From Herbiconiux aconitum (GTDB lineage: Bacteria; Actinomycetota; Actinomycetes; Actinomycetales; Microbacteriaceae), in the NCBI RefSeq assembly GCF_024979235.1, contig NZ_JANLCM010000001.1, positions 1,240,001-1,304,000 of the forward strand: a stretch of 64,000 bases of DNA. Direction: 5' to 3'. How positions within the stretch are numbered: the first letter of the stretch is position 1; every line of letters starts with the position of its first letter. The position numbers and the translations under genes are program-made. Positions 39,765 through 48,173 of this stretch are shown one piece after another. Below the pieces are notes generated by a model. It searched no databases. It had not been told where the DNA came from and saw nothing but the letters and a program-made list of their open reading frames with translations.

Positions 39765-40003
39765 ACCGTCACCCGCGACGTCGACCTTCGGTGAGCCGTG
39801 GCAGCGTGGAAGTGCGGAATTCATGGTCGACGCTGATTCGACAGATCCGCCGGAGGCATGGATCTCATGCTTCACCTTCGTTCGGAGAAGCTGGAGGACA
39901 TCAAGCCTGACGACGATCGATCCTCGAGTCTTCCATCACGGGTCGAGCCCCGATGACGCTTGAAGTCGGTTGCGGCTGAGAGACTCTTGACGCCAGCCTG
40001 CGC

Positions 40004-40450
40004 TCAGGCGCCGCGTAGGCTCTCGACGACGCGCTCGAGTGCGACGCGGATCGCATCCGCCTCTCCGGGCTGCAAGAAGTCGAGGAAGTTCTCCCGCACG
40101 AGCGCTACGTGCCCCGGGAACGCGCCGAGCACCCGGTCGCGTCCGGTCGCGGTGAGCGTGGCCACGACGCCGCGGTCGTCGCCAGGCGAGGACGCCCGCT
40201 CCACGAGCCCGGACTTCTCCAGCTGGGTGATCTGGTAGGTCAGGCCGCTGCGCGACACCACCAGCACGTCGGCGAGCTCGCTCATCCGCAGGCCGGCGGG
40301 CGCGTCGAGCAGGCGCGCGAGCACAGAGAACTGCAGCGGCGACAGCCCGTGCTCGCCGAGCTGGGTGGTGACGGCGCGCTGGATGAGGTCGCCGGCGGCC
40401 ACGAGGGCGAAGTACGCGCCCAGCTCGTTCTCGTCGAGGGCATCGGTCAC
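40004..40450 (-). CDS. MarR-family regulator
   Basis: A 148-residue MarR protein. The winged helix shows LRMSELADVLVVSRSGLTYQ and the wing SPGDDRGVVATLTATG. It is divergent from the F420-like NADP oxidoreductase/NmrA pair, with a perfect 12-bp palindrome (TTCGAATTCGAA) between them. RBS GGAG precedes the ATG. It probably represses the divergent genes and responds to an electrophile or quinone-like compound; ligand is inference. Confidence 0.9.
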   Translation of the reverse strand: MTDALDENELGAYFALVAAGDLIQRAVTTQLGEHGLSPLQFSVLARLLDAPAGLRMSELADVLVVSRSGLTYQITQLEKSGLVERASSPGDDRGVVATLTATGRDRVLGAFPGHVALVRENFLDFLQPGEADAIRVALERVVESLRGA

Positions 40451-40473
40451 AGAGAATCTCCTCCGTCAGTTGA

Positions 40474-40485
40474 TTCGAATTCGAA
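40474..40485. promoter_or_regulatory. MarR operator candidate TTCGAATTCGAA
   Basis: A perfect 12-bp palindrome in the 101-bp divergent spacer between the MarR gene and the NADP oxidoreductase gene. It begins 24 bases upstream of the MarR start codon. A degenerate partner, AGTTCAAGTTGGAAC, starts near 40505. Confidence 0.6.
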
Positions 40486-40551
40486 CTAGGTGTATCGTCT
40501 GAGTAGTTCAAGTTGGAACGACATCAGCATAACCTCGATCGGAGCATTATC

Positions 40552-41160
40552 GTGCACATCGCAGTCCTCGGAACCGGCCACATGGCCACCACGCTCGCCG
40601 ACGGATTCCTCGCCGCCGGCCACACTGTCACCTTCGGCTCCCGCGATCCGGTGGCGCACGGCGACCTCGCTGCCCCGGTCACCGCTACGAAGGAAGCCAT
40701 CCGCGGCGCCGACCTCGTCGTCAATGCCCTGCAGGCCGCGTTCTCGCTCGAGACGCTCACCCCACTCGCTTCCGAACTCGCCGGCGCCGTGCTCCTCGAC
40801 ATCGGCAACGCGGTCACCCCGGAGTTCGCCCTGATGTATCCGAACGACAGCCTCGGTGCCCGCCTGCAGGCCGCGCTGCCGGAGACCCGCGTGGTGAAGT
40901 CGCTCAACACGCTGCCGGGCACGCTGGCCATCGCCCCGAAGACCGTCGCCGAGCCGACCTCCGTCTTCCTCTCCGGCGACGACGCGGATGCCAAGGCGCT
41001 CGTGAGCGGGCTCCTCGCCGACCTCGGCTGGCCGGCCACGCAGCAGATCGACCTGGGCGGCATCGAGTCGGCTCGCGGCGCCGAGCACTACTTCTTGCTG
41101 TTCGTCGCGATGATGCAGGCCTTCCGCGGCCAAGCGTTCAACATCCGCGTCGTCCACTGA
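40552..41160 (+). CDS. NADP oxidoreductase, F420-dependent-like (NADPH-binding protein)
   Basis: A 202-residue Rossmann protein. The GTG at 40552 is chosen since GGAG lies seven bases upstream and the protein then begins MHIAVLGTGHMATTLADGFL, with GxGxMA at residues 7-12. NADP selection by GSRDP follows strand 2. Family members shuttle hydride between NADPH and F420 or reduce other acceptors; lacking a clear F420 site here, the substrate is open. It is followed by an NmrA protein, a common pair in MarR-controlled stress loci. Confidence 0.85.
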   Translation: MHIAVLGTGHMATTLADGFLAAGHTVTFGSRDPVAHGDLAAPVTATKEAIRGADLVVNALQAAFSLETLTPLASELAGAVLLDIGNAVTPEFALMYPNDSLGARLQAALPETRVVKSLNTLPGTLAIAPKTVAEPTSVFLSGDDADAKALVSGLLADLGWPATQQIDLGGIESARGAEHYFLLFVAMMQAFRGQAFNIRVVH

Positions 41161-41210
41161 CCCACATTCTCTCTTCCGACCGCTTCTTTCGAAAGGCACT
41201 TCTCACGACC

Positions 41211-42074
41211 ATGGACAACGCACACCACACCATCGCCGTCGTCGGCGCGACCGGCCAGCAGGGCGGGGCCGCGACCCGCGCGCTCCTGGCCGACGGCTTC
41301 ACCGTCCGCGCCATCACGCGCAGAGTTGATTCGGATGCCGCGCGCGAGCTCGTCGACGCCGGCGCCGAGGTCGTCGCGGCCGACCTCGATGACCCCGCCT
41401 CCGTGCGCGCCGCATTCGACGGCGCCGACGGCGTCTTCGCCATGACGACCATGTCGGAGACCGGCGGCGCGGAGAGCCCGACCGATGCCGAGACCCGCCA
41501 CGGCACGGTCATCGCGGACGCCGCGAAGGCCACCGGTGTTCAGCACCTCGTTTACAGTTCGGTCGGCGCCGCCGAGCGAGGCACGGGCATCCCGCACTTC
41601 GAGAGCAAATACCGCGTCGAGCAGTACATCGCATCGATCGGGCAGCCGGCCACGATCGTCCGCCCGGTGTTCTTCATAGAGAACCTCCGTGCCGAGGCCC
41701 AGGATGGGCTGGTGGTGCTCGCGCTGCCCCTGCCCGATGGCATCCCGATGCAGACGGTCGCGGCGGCCGACATCGGCCGGGTCGCCTCCGCCGTCATGCT
41801 CGACCCCGCCTGGCTCGGGCGGTCGATCGAGATCGCCGGCGACACCCGCACCGGATCGGAGATGGCCGCGGCCTTCGGGCAGGCTGCCGGCCTCCCCGCG
41901 GAGTACCAGGCGCTCCCGATCTCTGTCCTCGACGGCAACGAGGACATGCTGGCCATGTTCTCGTGGTTCACCGAGCCCTACACCTACGCGGCCGACTTCG
42001 CGGCGACCCGCGCCCTCGATCCCGGCGTGCAGGACCTCGACGCGTGGATCGCAGCGAGCGGCTGGGCCGTCTGA
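41211..42074 (+). CDS. NmrA-family NAD(P)-binding protein
   Basis: A 287-residue atypical SDR. It starts MDNAHHTIAVVGATGQQGGA with the GATGxxG motif at residues 13-19, then VFAMTTM, YSSVGAAERGTGIPHFESKY and VRPVFFIENL, typical of NmrA/HSCARG-like redox sensors or quinone reductases. GAAAGG lies upstream. It lies 50 bases after the NADP oxidoreductase and is followed by a 10-bp-stem hairpin. Confidence 0.88.
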   Translation: MDNAHHTIAVVGATGQQGGAATRALLADGFTVRAITRRVDSDAARELVDAGAEVVAADLDDPASVRAAFDGADGVFAMTTMSETGGAESPTDAETRHGTVIADAAKATGVQHLVYSSVGAAERGTGIPHFESKYRVEQYIASIGQPATIVRPVFFIENLRAEAQDGLVVLALPLPDGIPMQTVAAADIGRVASAVMLDPAWLGRSIEIAGDTRTGSEMAAAFGQAAGLPAEYQALPISVLDGNEDMLAMFSWFTEPYTYAADFAATRALDPGVQDLDAWIAASGWAV

Positions 42075-42113
42075 GTCGAACGATACACAGCCTCTGAAAG
42101 GAAGTTTGCGGGG

Positions 42114-42144
42114 GCCTGGGGCTGCGCGATGCGAAGCCCCAGGC
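42114..42144 (+). terminator. Hairpin after the NmrA gene
   Basis: GCCTGGGGCT (42114-42123) and AGCCCCAGGC (42135-42144) form a perfect 10-bp stem with an 11-base loop, 40 bases beyond the NmrA stop codon. No T-tract follows, which is usual in high-GC genomes. Confidence 0.75.
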
Positions 42145-42180
42145 GGGGACGCGGTCAGGGGCGGAGGGCGCCGGCGCCCG

Positions 42181-42224
42181 GTAGCCGGTCGCTCAGCGTG
42201 CACGGATAGCGACCGGTTTGCGGG
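42181..42224 (+). repeat. Dispersed REP-like palindrome, copy A (best stem)
   Basis: CCGGTCGCT (42185-42193) and AGCGACCGG (42208-42216) form a perfect 9-bp stem; the 14-base loop CAGCGTGCACGGAT includes the palindrome GTGCAC. Flanking sequence on both sides also matches copy B at 58.6 kb over about 50 bases. It lies between convergent genes. Confidence 0.75.
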
Positions 42225-42235
42225 CAACCGATCTA

Positions 42236-42338
42236 GGGATCGCGTGACCACGCGCTATCCCTTGAACCGCGCCTGGTCGCAAGGATTGCTCGCCGGAATA
42301 CCTTGCGTACGCACGCCTTGTCCCTCAGGAGCCTGAGG
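42236..42338. other. Further hairpins in the convergent spacer
   Basis: GGGATCGCGT/ACGCG-CT-ATCCC (42236-42261) can fold with a two-base bulge, and CCTCAGG/CCTGAGG (42323-42338) forms a 7-bp stem with a two-base gap. Together with the terminator and copy A they fill the 333-bp space between the NmrA and alpha/beta hydrolase genes; no coding frame is convincing here. Confidence 0.4.
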
Positions 42339-42407
42339 TACTCATCTGCGACAATTCCGGCCACAAGAACCCAAGGATCGGTCCACGAGCAGGCTCAGAC
42401 GCATGCC

Positions 42408-43247
42408 CTAGAGGCCCTCGATGAAGGTGAGCATCGCCGAGGCCAGCGCCTCAGGGGCTTCCAGTGCTACGTAGTGACCGACCCCTTCGATCTGCACTCT
42501 GGTGACTGGAGTCGCGGAGACCTGGTCGAGCGTGTCGGCGGTGAATGAACCGCCTGCGGCGCCCACAGCGAGTACGGGGATGGTTATGGTGTTGGCCTTC
42601 GCCAATGCCTTCAGTTCGTCGCCCTCGGAGAGAGCAGAAGCGTAGAGCCCGGCAGAGCCTCGCCAGCCCCCCGGCACCGCGTAGGCGCGAGCGAACTCCG
42701 CGAGCTCGTCGTCGGGGATTGACGTCACGTCAGCCGTCACCGCCCCGAAGATCCAGTCGAGAAGCTCGCGCTCCTTGTCGACCAGGAGCAACTCAGGGAT
42801 GCCGGGCGTCACCAAGATCTGGATGTACCAGACGCCGGCGACCCGCTCAAACCCGAACCCCGCGAGGCCGGTCTCGATACCGGTGAGGCTGAGCAGATCC
42901 TCCGGATGGGTTGCTGCGAGACGGAAGACCGCTCCGCCGCTGATGTCCTGGGCAGAGATGTGGACCGGGCCGACATCGAGGTGTTCGATGAATCGGTGGA
43001 GGTCGTCGGCGCTTGCAGCGCTGCTGTATTCGCCTTCGCCGTGGGATGACTCGCCGAAGCCGCGAAGATCGACGGCGAAGACGCGGTGGGCTTCTGCGAG
43101 GTGCGGGATGAGCCTGTCGAACGCTCGTGATGTCTCGGGGAATCCATGCACGAGCAGTATGGGGGAGCCCTGCGTCCCGGCAGATACATAGTGCAGGGTC
43201 GCGTCGTTGATCGATGCGGAATGGTGGGTAGACGAGGTAGACAACAT
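42408..43247 (-). CDS. Alpha/beta-fold hydrolase (epoxide hydrolase/haloalkane dehalogenase-like)
   Basis: A 279-residue alpha/beta hydrolase. The oxyanion motif VHGFPET is near residues 33-39, DLRGFGES near 59-66 and the final catalytic His in IEGVGHYVALEAPE near 256-269. The nucleophile elbow reads AQDISGGAV, with Asp as nucleophile, as in epoxide hydrolases and dehalogenases rather than Ser esterases. ATG 43247 lies inside a GACAAC-ATG-GTTGTC palindrome shared with the divergent MarR gene, so binding would block its transcription start region directly. Confidence 0.87.
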   Translation of the reverse strand: MLSTSSTHHSASINDATLHYVSAGTQGSPILLVHGFPETSRAFDRLIPHLAEAHRVFAVDLRGFGESSHGEGEYSSAASADDLHRFIEHLDVGPVHISAQDISGGAVFRLAATHPEDLLSLTGIETGLAGFGFERVAGVWYIQILVTPGIPELLLVDKERELLDWIFGAVTADVTSIPDDELAEFARAYAVPGGWRGSAGLYASALSEGDELKALAKANTITIPVLAVGAAGGSFTADTLDQVSATPVTRVQIEGVGHYVALEAPEALASAMLTFIEGL

Positions 43248-43276
43248 GGTTGTCGAGTTTAGACAGTTGGGTTGTC
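43240..43276. promoter_or_regulatory. Twin MarR-type operators GACAAC-N3-GTTGTC
   Basis: GACAACATGGTTGTC (43240-43254) has perfect 6-bp arms and spans the hydrolase start codon. GACAGTTGGGTTGTC (43262-43276) is a second copy 22 bases on, next to the MarR start. The layout fits one repressor controlling both divergent genes. Confidence 0.7.
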
Positions 43277-43277
43277 G

Positions 43278-43766
43278 ATGTCTAGCCCGTACGCTGGACT
43301 GATGACCCGGGCCGGACCTCACCTCGCACTTTTGCTGCTCGGCAGCTACAGGAAGCTTGTGGATGCGGCCCAGCGTGAGCTCGCGGACAGGGGCTATGGC
43401 AGCATGCGGTCGTCGCTGCACTACGCGATCAGCGCCATCGACCGGGGCGCGACGTCCGCGTCGGAGCTTGGCCGCGCTCTGTCGGTCACCAAGCAGGCCG
43501 CGGCTAAGACGATCACGATCCTGGTCGAACGCGGGTACGTTGTGGTGGATCAGGACCCCACCGACCGCCGGCGGCGATCGCTGCGGGTCACAGAATTGGG
43601 ACATCGAGCGACGACGGAAGGCGAGGCCATCTTCGACGAACTTCGCGCGCAGTGGGCCGATCGAATCGGCGCTGAGGCGCTCGATCGCCTAGAGGCTCAG
43701 CTCACCGAGTTCGTCGGCGATGACGGCATCCGACTCGAAAAGCCAGGCGCTGCGTCAGCAGACTGA
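43278..43766 (+). CDS. MarR-family regulator of the divergent hydrolase
   Basis: A winged-helix protein of 162 residues if ATG 43278 is used, which would be nearly leaderless directly after the operator; ATG 43302 (MTRAGPHLALLLLG) is an alternative. The helix-turn-helix shows ATSASELGRALSVTKQAAAK and the wing DPTDRRRRSLRVTELG. It faces the alpha/beta hydrolase across a 30-bp spacer filled by two palindromes. Confidence 0.85.
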   Translation: MSSPYAGLMTRAGPHLALLLLGSYRKLVDAAQRELADRGYGSMRSSLHYAISAIDRGATSASELGRALSVTKQAAAKTITILVERGYVVVDQDPTDRRRRSLRVTELGHRATTEGEAIFDELRAQWADRIGAEALDRLEAQLTEFVGDDGIRLEKPGAASAD

Positions 43767-44191
43767 AGCTGGGCAGACTGAGTCACAGAGAGCGGACATG
43801 CGTCGCGCTTCACCGCCCCCGCTGCGACCCGACCGGCGCGTCTCTCCAGTCGTGACGAAGATCAGGGGCAACCTCGTGGGGGTGCATGCCCGGATCGAGG
43901 CCGAAGCCGCGGATCTCACGGAAGGGCGCTTAGCGTCGACGACTCAGCCGGGCTCAGGGCTGCGGGATCGTGCACCGGCCCCTTGGTTGGCTATCGGTCG
44001 AAATCGTGCCGAACTTCCGCCACTGATTCAAGCTCCACCTCGAGCCGGGCGTGCAGAGCTCGGCCCTCTTCGACCCAGCCCTCAGGAATCGGGTCGTCTT
44101 CGCTTCGGCTCTGCCATCGCGGAAGCCGGCGCGTTGTCCTGCGTGAAGTTGATAGGTGCGTGTTTCGCCAACTGTCACGATGAACGCCTAT
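43767..44191. other. 425-bp stretch without a confident gene; possible decayed frame
   Basis: No intact gene recognised. On the reverse strand, a frame ending at 43991 reads GWVEEGRALHARLEVELESV followed by AEVRHDFDR, which looks like real protein sequence. The plausible start (GTG at 44178, VTVGETRTYQLHAG) is in another frame, so this may be a frameshifted remnant of a small gene. Family not recognised. Confidence 0.3.
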
Positions 44192-44680
44192 TCAATCTCT
44201 GCTGCGGGTGAAAGTCATTCGCCAGTTCGTTTCCCAGGTTGATCCTTGGTCGAGCGAGAAGGCTTGTTCCCATGTGGGATCGAGTGGAGTTGCATCCCAA
44301 ATAAAACGGACGACGATTGGTGTTCCTTCGAGTGTGTCGGATGCCAGGAAGGTTCCAATGCCGTCCTGAAATGCTCCTACGACGGGAATGCCCAAGGTTG
44401 AGGGGTCGCGGCCGTCGAGCCACCAGATGCTCCACTGCTTGGTATTGCTGTTGTAGGAACGAATTGCGATTGCGCGGCTATCGCCGGAAGGGTACTCAAT
44501 GAGGTTGTCTTCCAGATTGCCGAATCCGCCGAGTGTTTTTGTGGTACACGTGAGTCCGTTGAATTCTTCCCACTCATCGGAATCATTGAGTCGCTCTTTC
44601 AGCCGCTGGTGTTTCACGGCCCAATCTCCGATGATGAAATCGAAATCTGTGGGCGCCAGGGGCGAGTTGTCGAGGGGCAT
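44192..44680 (-). CDS. Hypothetical protein, DUF1579/lipocalin-like
   Basis: A 162-residue protein. FDFIIGDWAVKHQRLKERL near residues 13-31 is the opening pattern of a group of small beta-barrel proteins related to DUF1579; further strands include RSYNSNTKQWSIWWLDGRDP and RFIWDATPLDPTWEQAFS, with a Trp-rich interior. AAGGAAAG precedes the ATG. Base composition is clearly less GC-rich than its neighbours and codons such as AAT, GAA and GGA are frequent, suggesting transfer. Function unknown. Confidence 0.75.
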   Translation of the reverse strand: MPLDNSPLAPTDFDFIIGDWAVKHQRLKERLNDSDEWEEFNGLTCTTKTLGGFGNLEDNLIEYPSGDSRAIAIRSYNSNTKQWSIWWLDGRDPSTLGIPVVGAFQDGIGTFLASDTLEGTPIVVRFIWDATPLDPTWEQAFSLDQGSTWETNWRMTFTRSRD

Positions 44681-44789
44681 ACTTTCCTTCGTGGTCTGTT
44701 CGGGCTCTGAGCCGCGCCGCTGGACTTGAAAGTTTCGGTCGTGAGGTTGAACCGTCTCCGGTTTTCTGCCGCTTCAATGCGGGTGCCAT

Positions 44790-45035
44790 CACCGGTCGGG
44801 ATGGGGTGTTGAGGCCAGCGTAGTAGCCGGGCTTGCACTCGTCGCCGGACCTCTCCGAGAGCGGTGTGGAGGCGGCTGGCTGTCGTCGCGGATCGCTTCG
44901 GTCTTGAACAGTCCGATCGTGGATACCGCGAGGGCGTCGTCGTAGGCGTCTCCGATCGATCCGATGGACGCCGCAATCCCTTACAGCTGCAGGGTCTCAG
45001 CGAAATGGATCGAGCTGTATTTTGAAAGCGGCGGG
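44790..45035 (-). mobile_element. Remnant of IS3-family transposase (OrfB C-terminus)
   Basis: Reverse-strand translation gives SSIHFAETLQL, an in-frame stop, then GIAASIGSIGDAYDDALAVS followed by TIGLFKTEAIRDD, matching the IS3 OrfB block around GDxYDNALAExxxGLYK. After a deletion and frame change, RLHTALGEV and YYAGLNTP follow, corresponding to the last part of OrfB. The upstream catalytic part, OrfA and any terminal repeats are absent. It is a dead fragment. Confidence 0.8.
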
Positions 45036-45261
45036 CTCGTGCTGCGATCCACGGAACAGCGCTTCTACGGGGGCCCGCTCGGTTTCCTGTGCGGTTACGA
45101 AGGCTGGTTCTCATGCGAGTTTCCGCCCTCCACCGACGCGCCCTCGCGGCTCAAGCCCGGCGGCACGAACCGCGACTCTGGGTCCTCACGATGCGAGCTC
45201 AGCTCCACACGCCCGAGAAGCGCCCGATCAGCGATCGCGTAGCGGGCGTAGGCCTTCGATG

Positions 45262-45720
45262 CTACGCAGGCGTGATGTGCCGTGAAGGGATGGGGCTCGA
45301 GTACACGACGCTAGTGGTAATTCCGCCGAGGGTAGCGAGTCGACCGGCAATGCGTTCGAGATCTCGCATCGAGCGGGCGAGCACCTTGATGATGAAGCAG
45401 TCCGCGCCGGTGACGTGATGGGCCTCGACGATTTCGGGCAGCGAGTCGACGAGATCGTGAAACGGTTTGTAGTTGCCGGTGGGGTAAGCAAGACGCACAA
45501 ACGCGGTGACGTTGTAGCCAAGCGCTTCAGGATCAACCGTTATCGAGTAGCCAGTGATGACCCCGCCATCGGTGAGGCGTCGCAGGCGGTCAGCGGTGGC
45601 GCTGGGGGACAAGCTAATCGCACGCGCGAGTTGCGCGACGCTCGTGCGGCCGTCCTGCTGCAGATTCTCGATAATCGCGTGATCGGTGGTGTCGAGCTCT
45701 AACCGGGGATTCGATGGCAT
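45262..45720 (-). CDS. Lrp/AsnC-family regulator
   Basis: A 152-residue feast/famine regulator. ATG 45720 gives MPSNPRLELDTTDHAIIENL, the usual start, followed by the helix-turn-helix VAQLARAISLSPSATADRLR and a RAM ligand domain with HHVTGADCFIIKV. No ribosome site is evident, so the message may be leaderless. It is divergent from the rhodanese gene across 93 bp and probably controls it in response to an amino acid or sulfur compound (inference). Confidence 0.9.
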   Translation of the reverse strand: MPSNPRLELDTTDHAIIENLQQDGRTSVAQLARAISLSPSATADRLRRLTDGGVITGYSITVDPEALGYNVTAFVRLAYPTGNYKPFHDLVDSLPEIVEAHHVTGADCFIIKVLARSMRDLERIAGRLATLGGITTSVVYSSPIPSRHITPA

Positions 45721-45813
45721 GAAGACGAATGTACCGTCGAAAGCATGATCAGGTGGGCATAACGCCAGCGGTCTTCTGTTCACGAAAGCGCGTCCAACCG
45801 TTTTGATTGTCGT

Positions 45814-46233
45814 ATGACTACTTCCCTCTCAGCAGCAGATTTCTTCGCCGCCAAGCTCGCCTATGAAACCGACCCTTCAGACCTCGCGGCGGCCCGAGCA
45901 GGCGGGTCCGCTCCGGTTGTCATCGACACCCGCTCCGCGGCATCCTGGAGCCAAGGCCGAATTCCGGGTGCGGTACACATCCCGAACGCTGAGCTTGAAA
46001 CGCGCATTGCGGAGGTTGCGCCCGACAAGAGCACCGCGATTGTCGTCTACTGCTGGGGGCCAGGCTGCAACGGCAGCACTCACGGCGCGCTCATCCTGAC
46101 GACACTCGGCTACTCGAACGTTCAGGAACTGATCGGTGGCTTCGAATACTGGTCCCGAGAAGGTCTGGCGACTGTGAGCGACGCCGGCCGAGCTCGTCGC
46201 GCCCCTGACCCGCTGACGGCCCCCACAGCATGA
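45814..46233 (+). CDS. Rhodanese-like sulfurtransferase domain protein
   Basis: A 139-residue single-domain rhodanese. Signature segments are VVIDTRSAASWSQGRIPGAV, HIPNAEL and the active-site loop VYCWGPGCNGST with the catalytic Cys (first Cys of the loop, near residue 73). The domain transfers sulfane sulfur. Its divergent AsnC regulator is a common partner in actinobacteria. Confidence 0.9.
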   Translation: MTTSLSAADFFAAKLAYETDPSDLAAARAGGSAPVVIDTRSAASWSQGRIPGAVHIPNAELETRIAEVAPDKSTAIVVYCWGPGCNGSTHGALILTTLGYSNVQELIGGFEYWSREGLATVSDAGRARRAPDPLTAPTA

Positions 46234-46585
46234 CCGGGCCCGTCGCGATAGACGTCGCGGTCAACGACCACGATTACGCCAGCATTCGTCCGCTTGTTGT
46301 CGTGCACGCTGGCCGACGTATAGCGGTCTCTCTCGTGCGAATCCCCAAACCGCTCATACAATCCCCCTGTGAGTAATGCAGCATGCACGCCGACCAAGCA
46401 ATTCATGCAGGTGCAAGCGCCGCGGCTCGCAGGTGTCGTTTTCTTAGCCGTAAAGGGCAGCGCCCTCTACCTCGTGGCGGGCACATATACTCCTCCGAAT
46501 ACCTTGTGGTCGCTCGGAGCACAATCCGCCACGTCCTTAACAGCAAGGGCCTCAACGCGGGGCTCGGCTTGAGCTGCTGACGTCG
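46234..46585. other. 352-bp spacer; degenerate copy F of the dispersed palindrome
   Basis: No convincing gene. Bases 46291-46321 contain CGTGCACGCTG followed by CGAC, a partial match to copy D of the REP-like element (11 identical core bases), with eroded arms. A frame starting GTG at 46369 (67 codons) has no recognisable features. Confidence 0.35.
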
Positions 46586-46960
46586 ATGAACTCGCGCGGT
46601 GTCAGAGGAATCACGATGGCGCTCGCAGTCGTGTGCTTAGTCGGCAGCGTTGTGCTTGGCGGTCGGGTGGCCCTAGAGCTCTATTCGGATCTGAGAACCA
46701 ACCTCCAGGTGGTTTGCGCCGAACAAGCTCTACCGCAAGGCGCTGATACGAATATGTCGGCCCTCGCCAATATTGATGCAGGCATTGGTCCAATCCCACT
46801 TGGAGTCTGGTGCTCTTTCCCCGCCGTCGACGGCGGCAAGATTGTCGTTCCACCTTCGCTTCTCCTCACGGGCATCACGCTCGCATCCTTGTTTCTACTG
46901 ACTCTCGGCGTCTTCGCGGCAGCGATTGCACGACGAATGAAACCGTCCCATTCCATTTAG
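46586..46960 (+). CDS. Hypothetical membrane protein
   Basis: A 124-residue protein with two membrane segments: residues about 9-32 (ITMALAVVCLVGSVVLGGRV) and about 93-116 (LLTGITLASLFLLTLGVFAA). The loop between carries two Cys (VCAEQ and WCSFP) and should lie outside the cell, where they could form a disulfide. The C-terminus is basic (RRMKPS). No family recognised. It stands alone, with no operon partner. Confidence 0.6.
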   Translation: MNSRGVRGITMALAVVCLVGSVVLGGRVALELYSDLRTNLQVVCAEQALPQGADTNMSALANIDAGIGPIPLGVWCSFPAVDGGKIVVPPSLLLTGITLASLFLLTLGVFAAAIARRMKPSHSI

Positions 46961-47495
46961 CTCGGGGCGGCGGGTTGGCGCGAAGACGCGCACGATTGTC
47001 TATCCCTAACCGGCACATTGCCCAGGTCATCGATCCGAGACGAAGGGTGCAGGATGGTGCCGTGACAGATGACGACGAAGCTCAGGCGGGAATTGCGGTT
47101 CTTGAAGCACCGCCCTCGACTCAATGCACAGCCCCAGCAAACCGTGCAGCGTCATTGCCACCGTCCTAGACCTCCTAGAACACGATGAAACAATCAGCCC
47201 GACTCTTCGGGGTTGCATTTTCGGCTGATCTCAGAAGCGCGCTCGGCTCTCGATGACGAGGCGATAGCTGGATATTCCGATTTCGCAGATGCGGTGGAAC
47301 GCCTAGAGGTCGCCCCACAGGTTGCGGCGGGCCAATCAGTGAACCGGAAGAAGGGTTGGATGGCTAGCGCGGAGACGCTGTTCCGGGATGCTGGGGCAGC
47401 CGCCCTAGGCAGCCTTCCCTCTGTCGCGATGACAGCTGTCCAAATTGCCGCCGCTTCACCCAGCTGATGAGCCGGCAGGAGAATTGCCAGGTCGG
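46961..47495. other. 535-bp stretch without a recognised gene
   Basis: Short frames exist on both strands (for example TTG 47213 to 47467 on the plus strand, with a C-terminal RDAGAAALGSLPSVAMTAVQ) but none shows a family motif or good ribosome site. Possibly decayed coding sequence. Confidence 0.3.
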
Positions 47496-47894
47496 TCAGT
47501 CGTCTGCCTCGATCGCGATGGTGTTTCCGTCCGGATCCGCGACCCATGCGATGCGTCCCCCGCCGGCTCGGGGCCCGATGCCTCGGCTGTCCTGATCGGC
47601 GCCCTCGTAGCGAGCGAATTCGGCACCAGCCGAGGAAAGCTCGTCGACAGTTGCGTCGATGTCATCGACGTACCACGTCGCGACCGTCGACCGCGTTGTA
47701 CCCGCGGTCGGCGTTTCGAACACGTTGAGCATGGTGCCGAGCCCAGCTTTGTAGAACCGAGCGCCCCCTTCTATCCCTGCGCTCGGACCGGCATGATCGG
47801 AGGCGAGACCCAGGACTCCCTCGTAGAACAGGACTGCGCGTCCGATGTCGGTAACCCCGATTGAAGCTCGGACGGGGTAGTCGCTCAATGCCAT
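47496..47894 (-). CDS. VOC-family (glyoxalase/bleomycin-resistance-like) protein
   Basis: A 132-residue protein with the paired beta-alpha-beta-beta-beta modules of the vicinal-oxygen-chelate fold: VRASIGVTDIGRAVLFYEGV at the start, TWYVDDIDATVDELSSAGAE in the middle and RIAWVADPDGNTIAIEAD at the end with the metal-binding Glu. ATG 47894 is chosen because upstream extension is not protein-like. Members handle glyoxals, antibiotics or aromatic diols; function here unknown. Confidence 0.85.
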   Translation of the reverse strand: MALSDYPVRASIGVTDIGRAVLFYEGVLGLASDHAGPSAGIEGGARFYKAGLGTMLNVFETPTAGTTRSTVATWYVDDIDATVDELSSAGAEFARYEGADQDSRGIGPRAGGGRIAWVADPDGNTIAIEADD

Positions 47895-48173
47895 GCACCG
47901 CACCCTAGCTCTCGCGCCGCACCAAGCCAACCCGGTTACCCCGACCGTCTCCCAAGAGGATCGCTTTCGGACGGGACCTGTGGCCCACTGGTTTGGAATT
48001 AGCGCTGGACCCAATTCGTCTTCTGTCGTGCGGCCTCTCCCCGACTAGCAGGCACGCGGGTTCGTCCGCTGGGCGATCGCGCATGGTCACATCCCACGAC
48101 ACACATCGCGTACTCTGATGGCAGTTTCGGAATCTGACCGCGACGGTCGGTCGCGGGCGCGAGGAGGAGCACG

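Noticed and set aside
39775..39990. Open frame between two MarR genes (39631-39963)
   Set aside because: Mostly antisense/shifted reading of the MarR gene; the tail shows no family motif.
43720..44211. 163-codon plus-strand frame after the MarR gene
   Set aside because: No start signal or motif; the reverse strand has more protein-like segments in this stretch.
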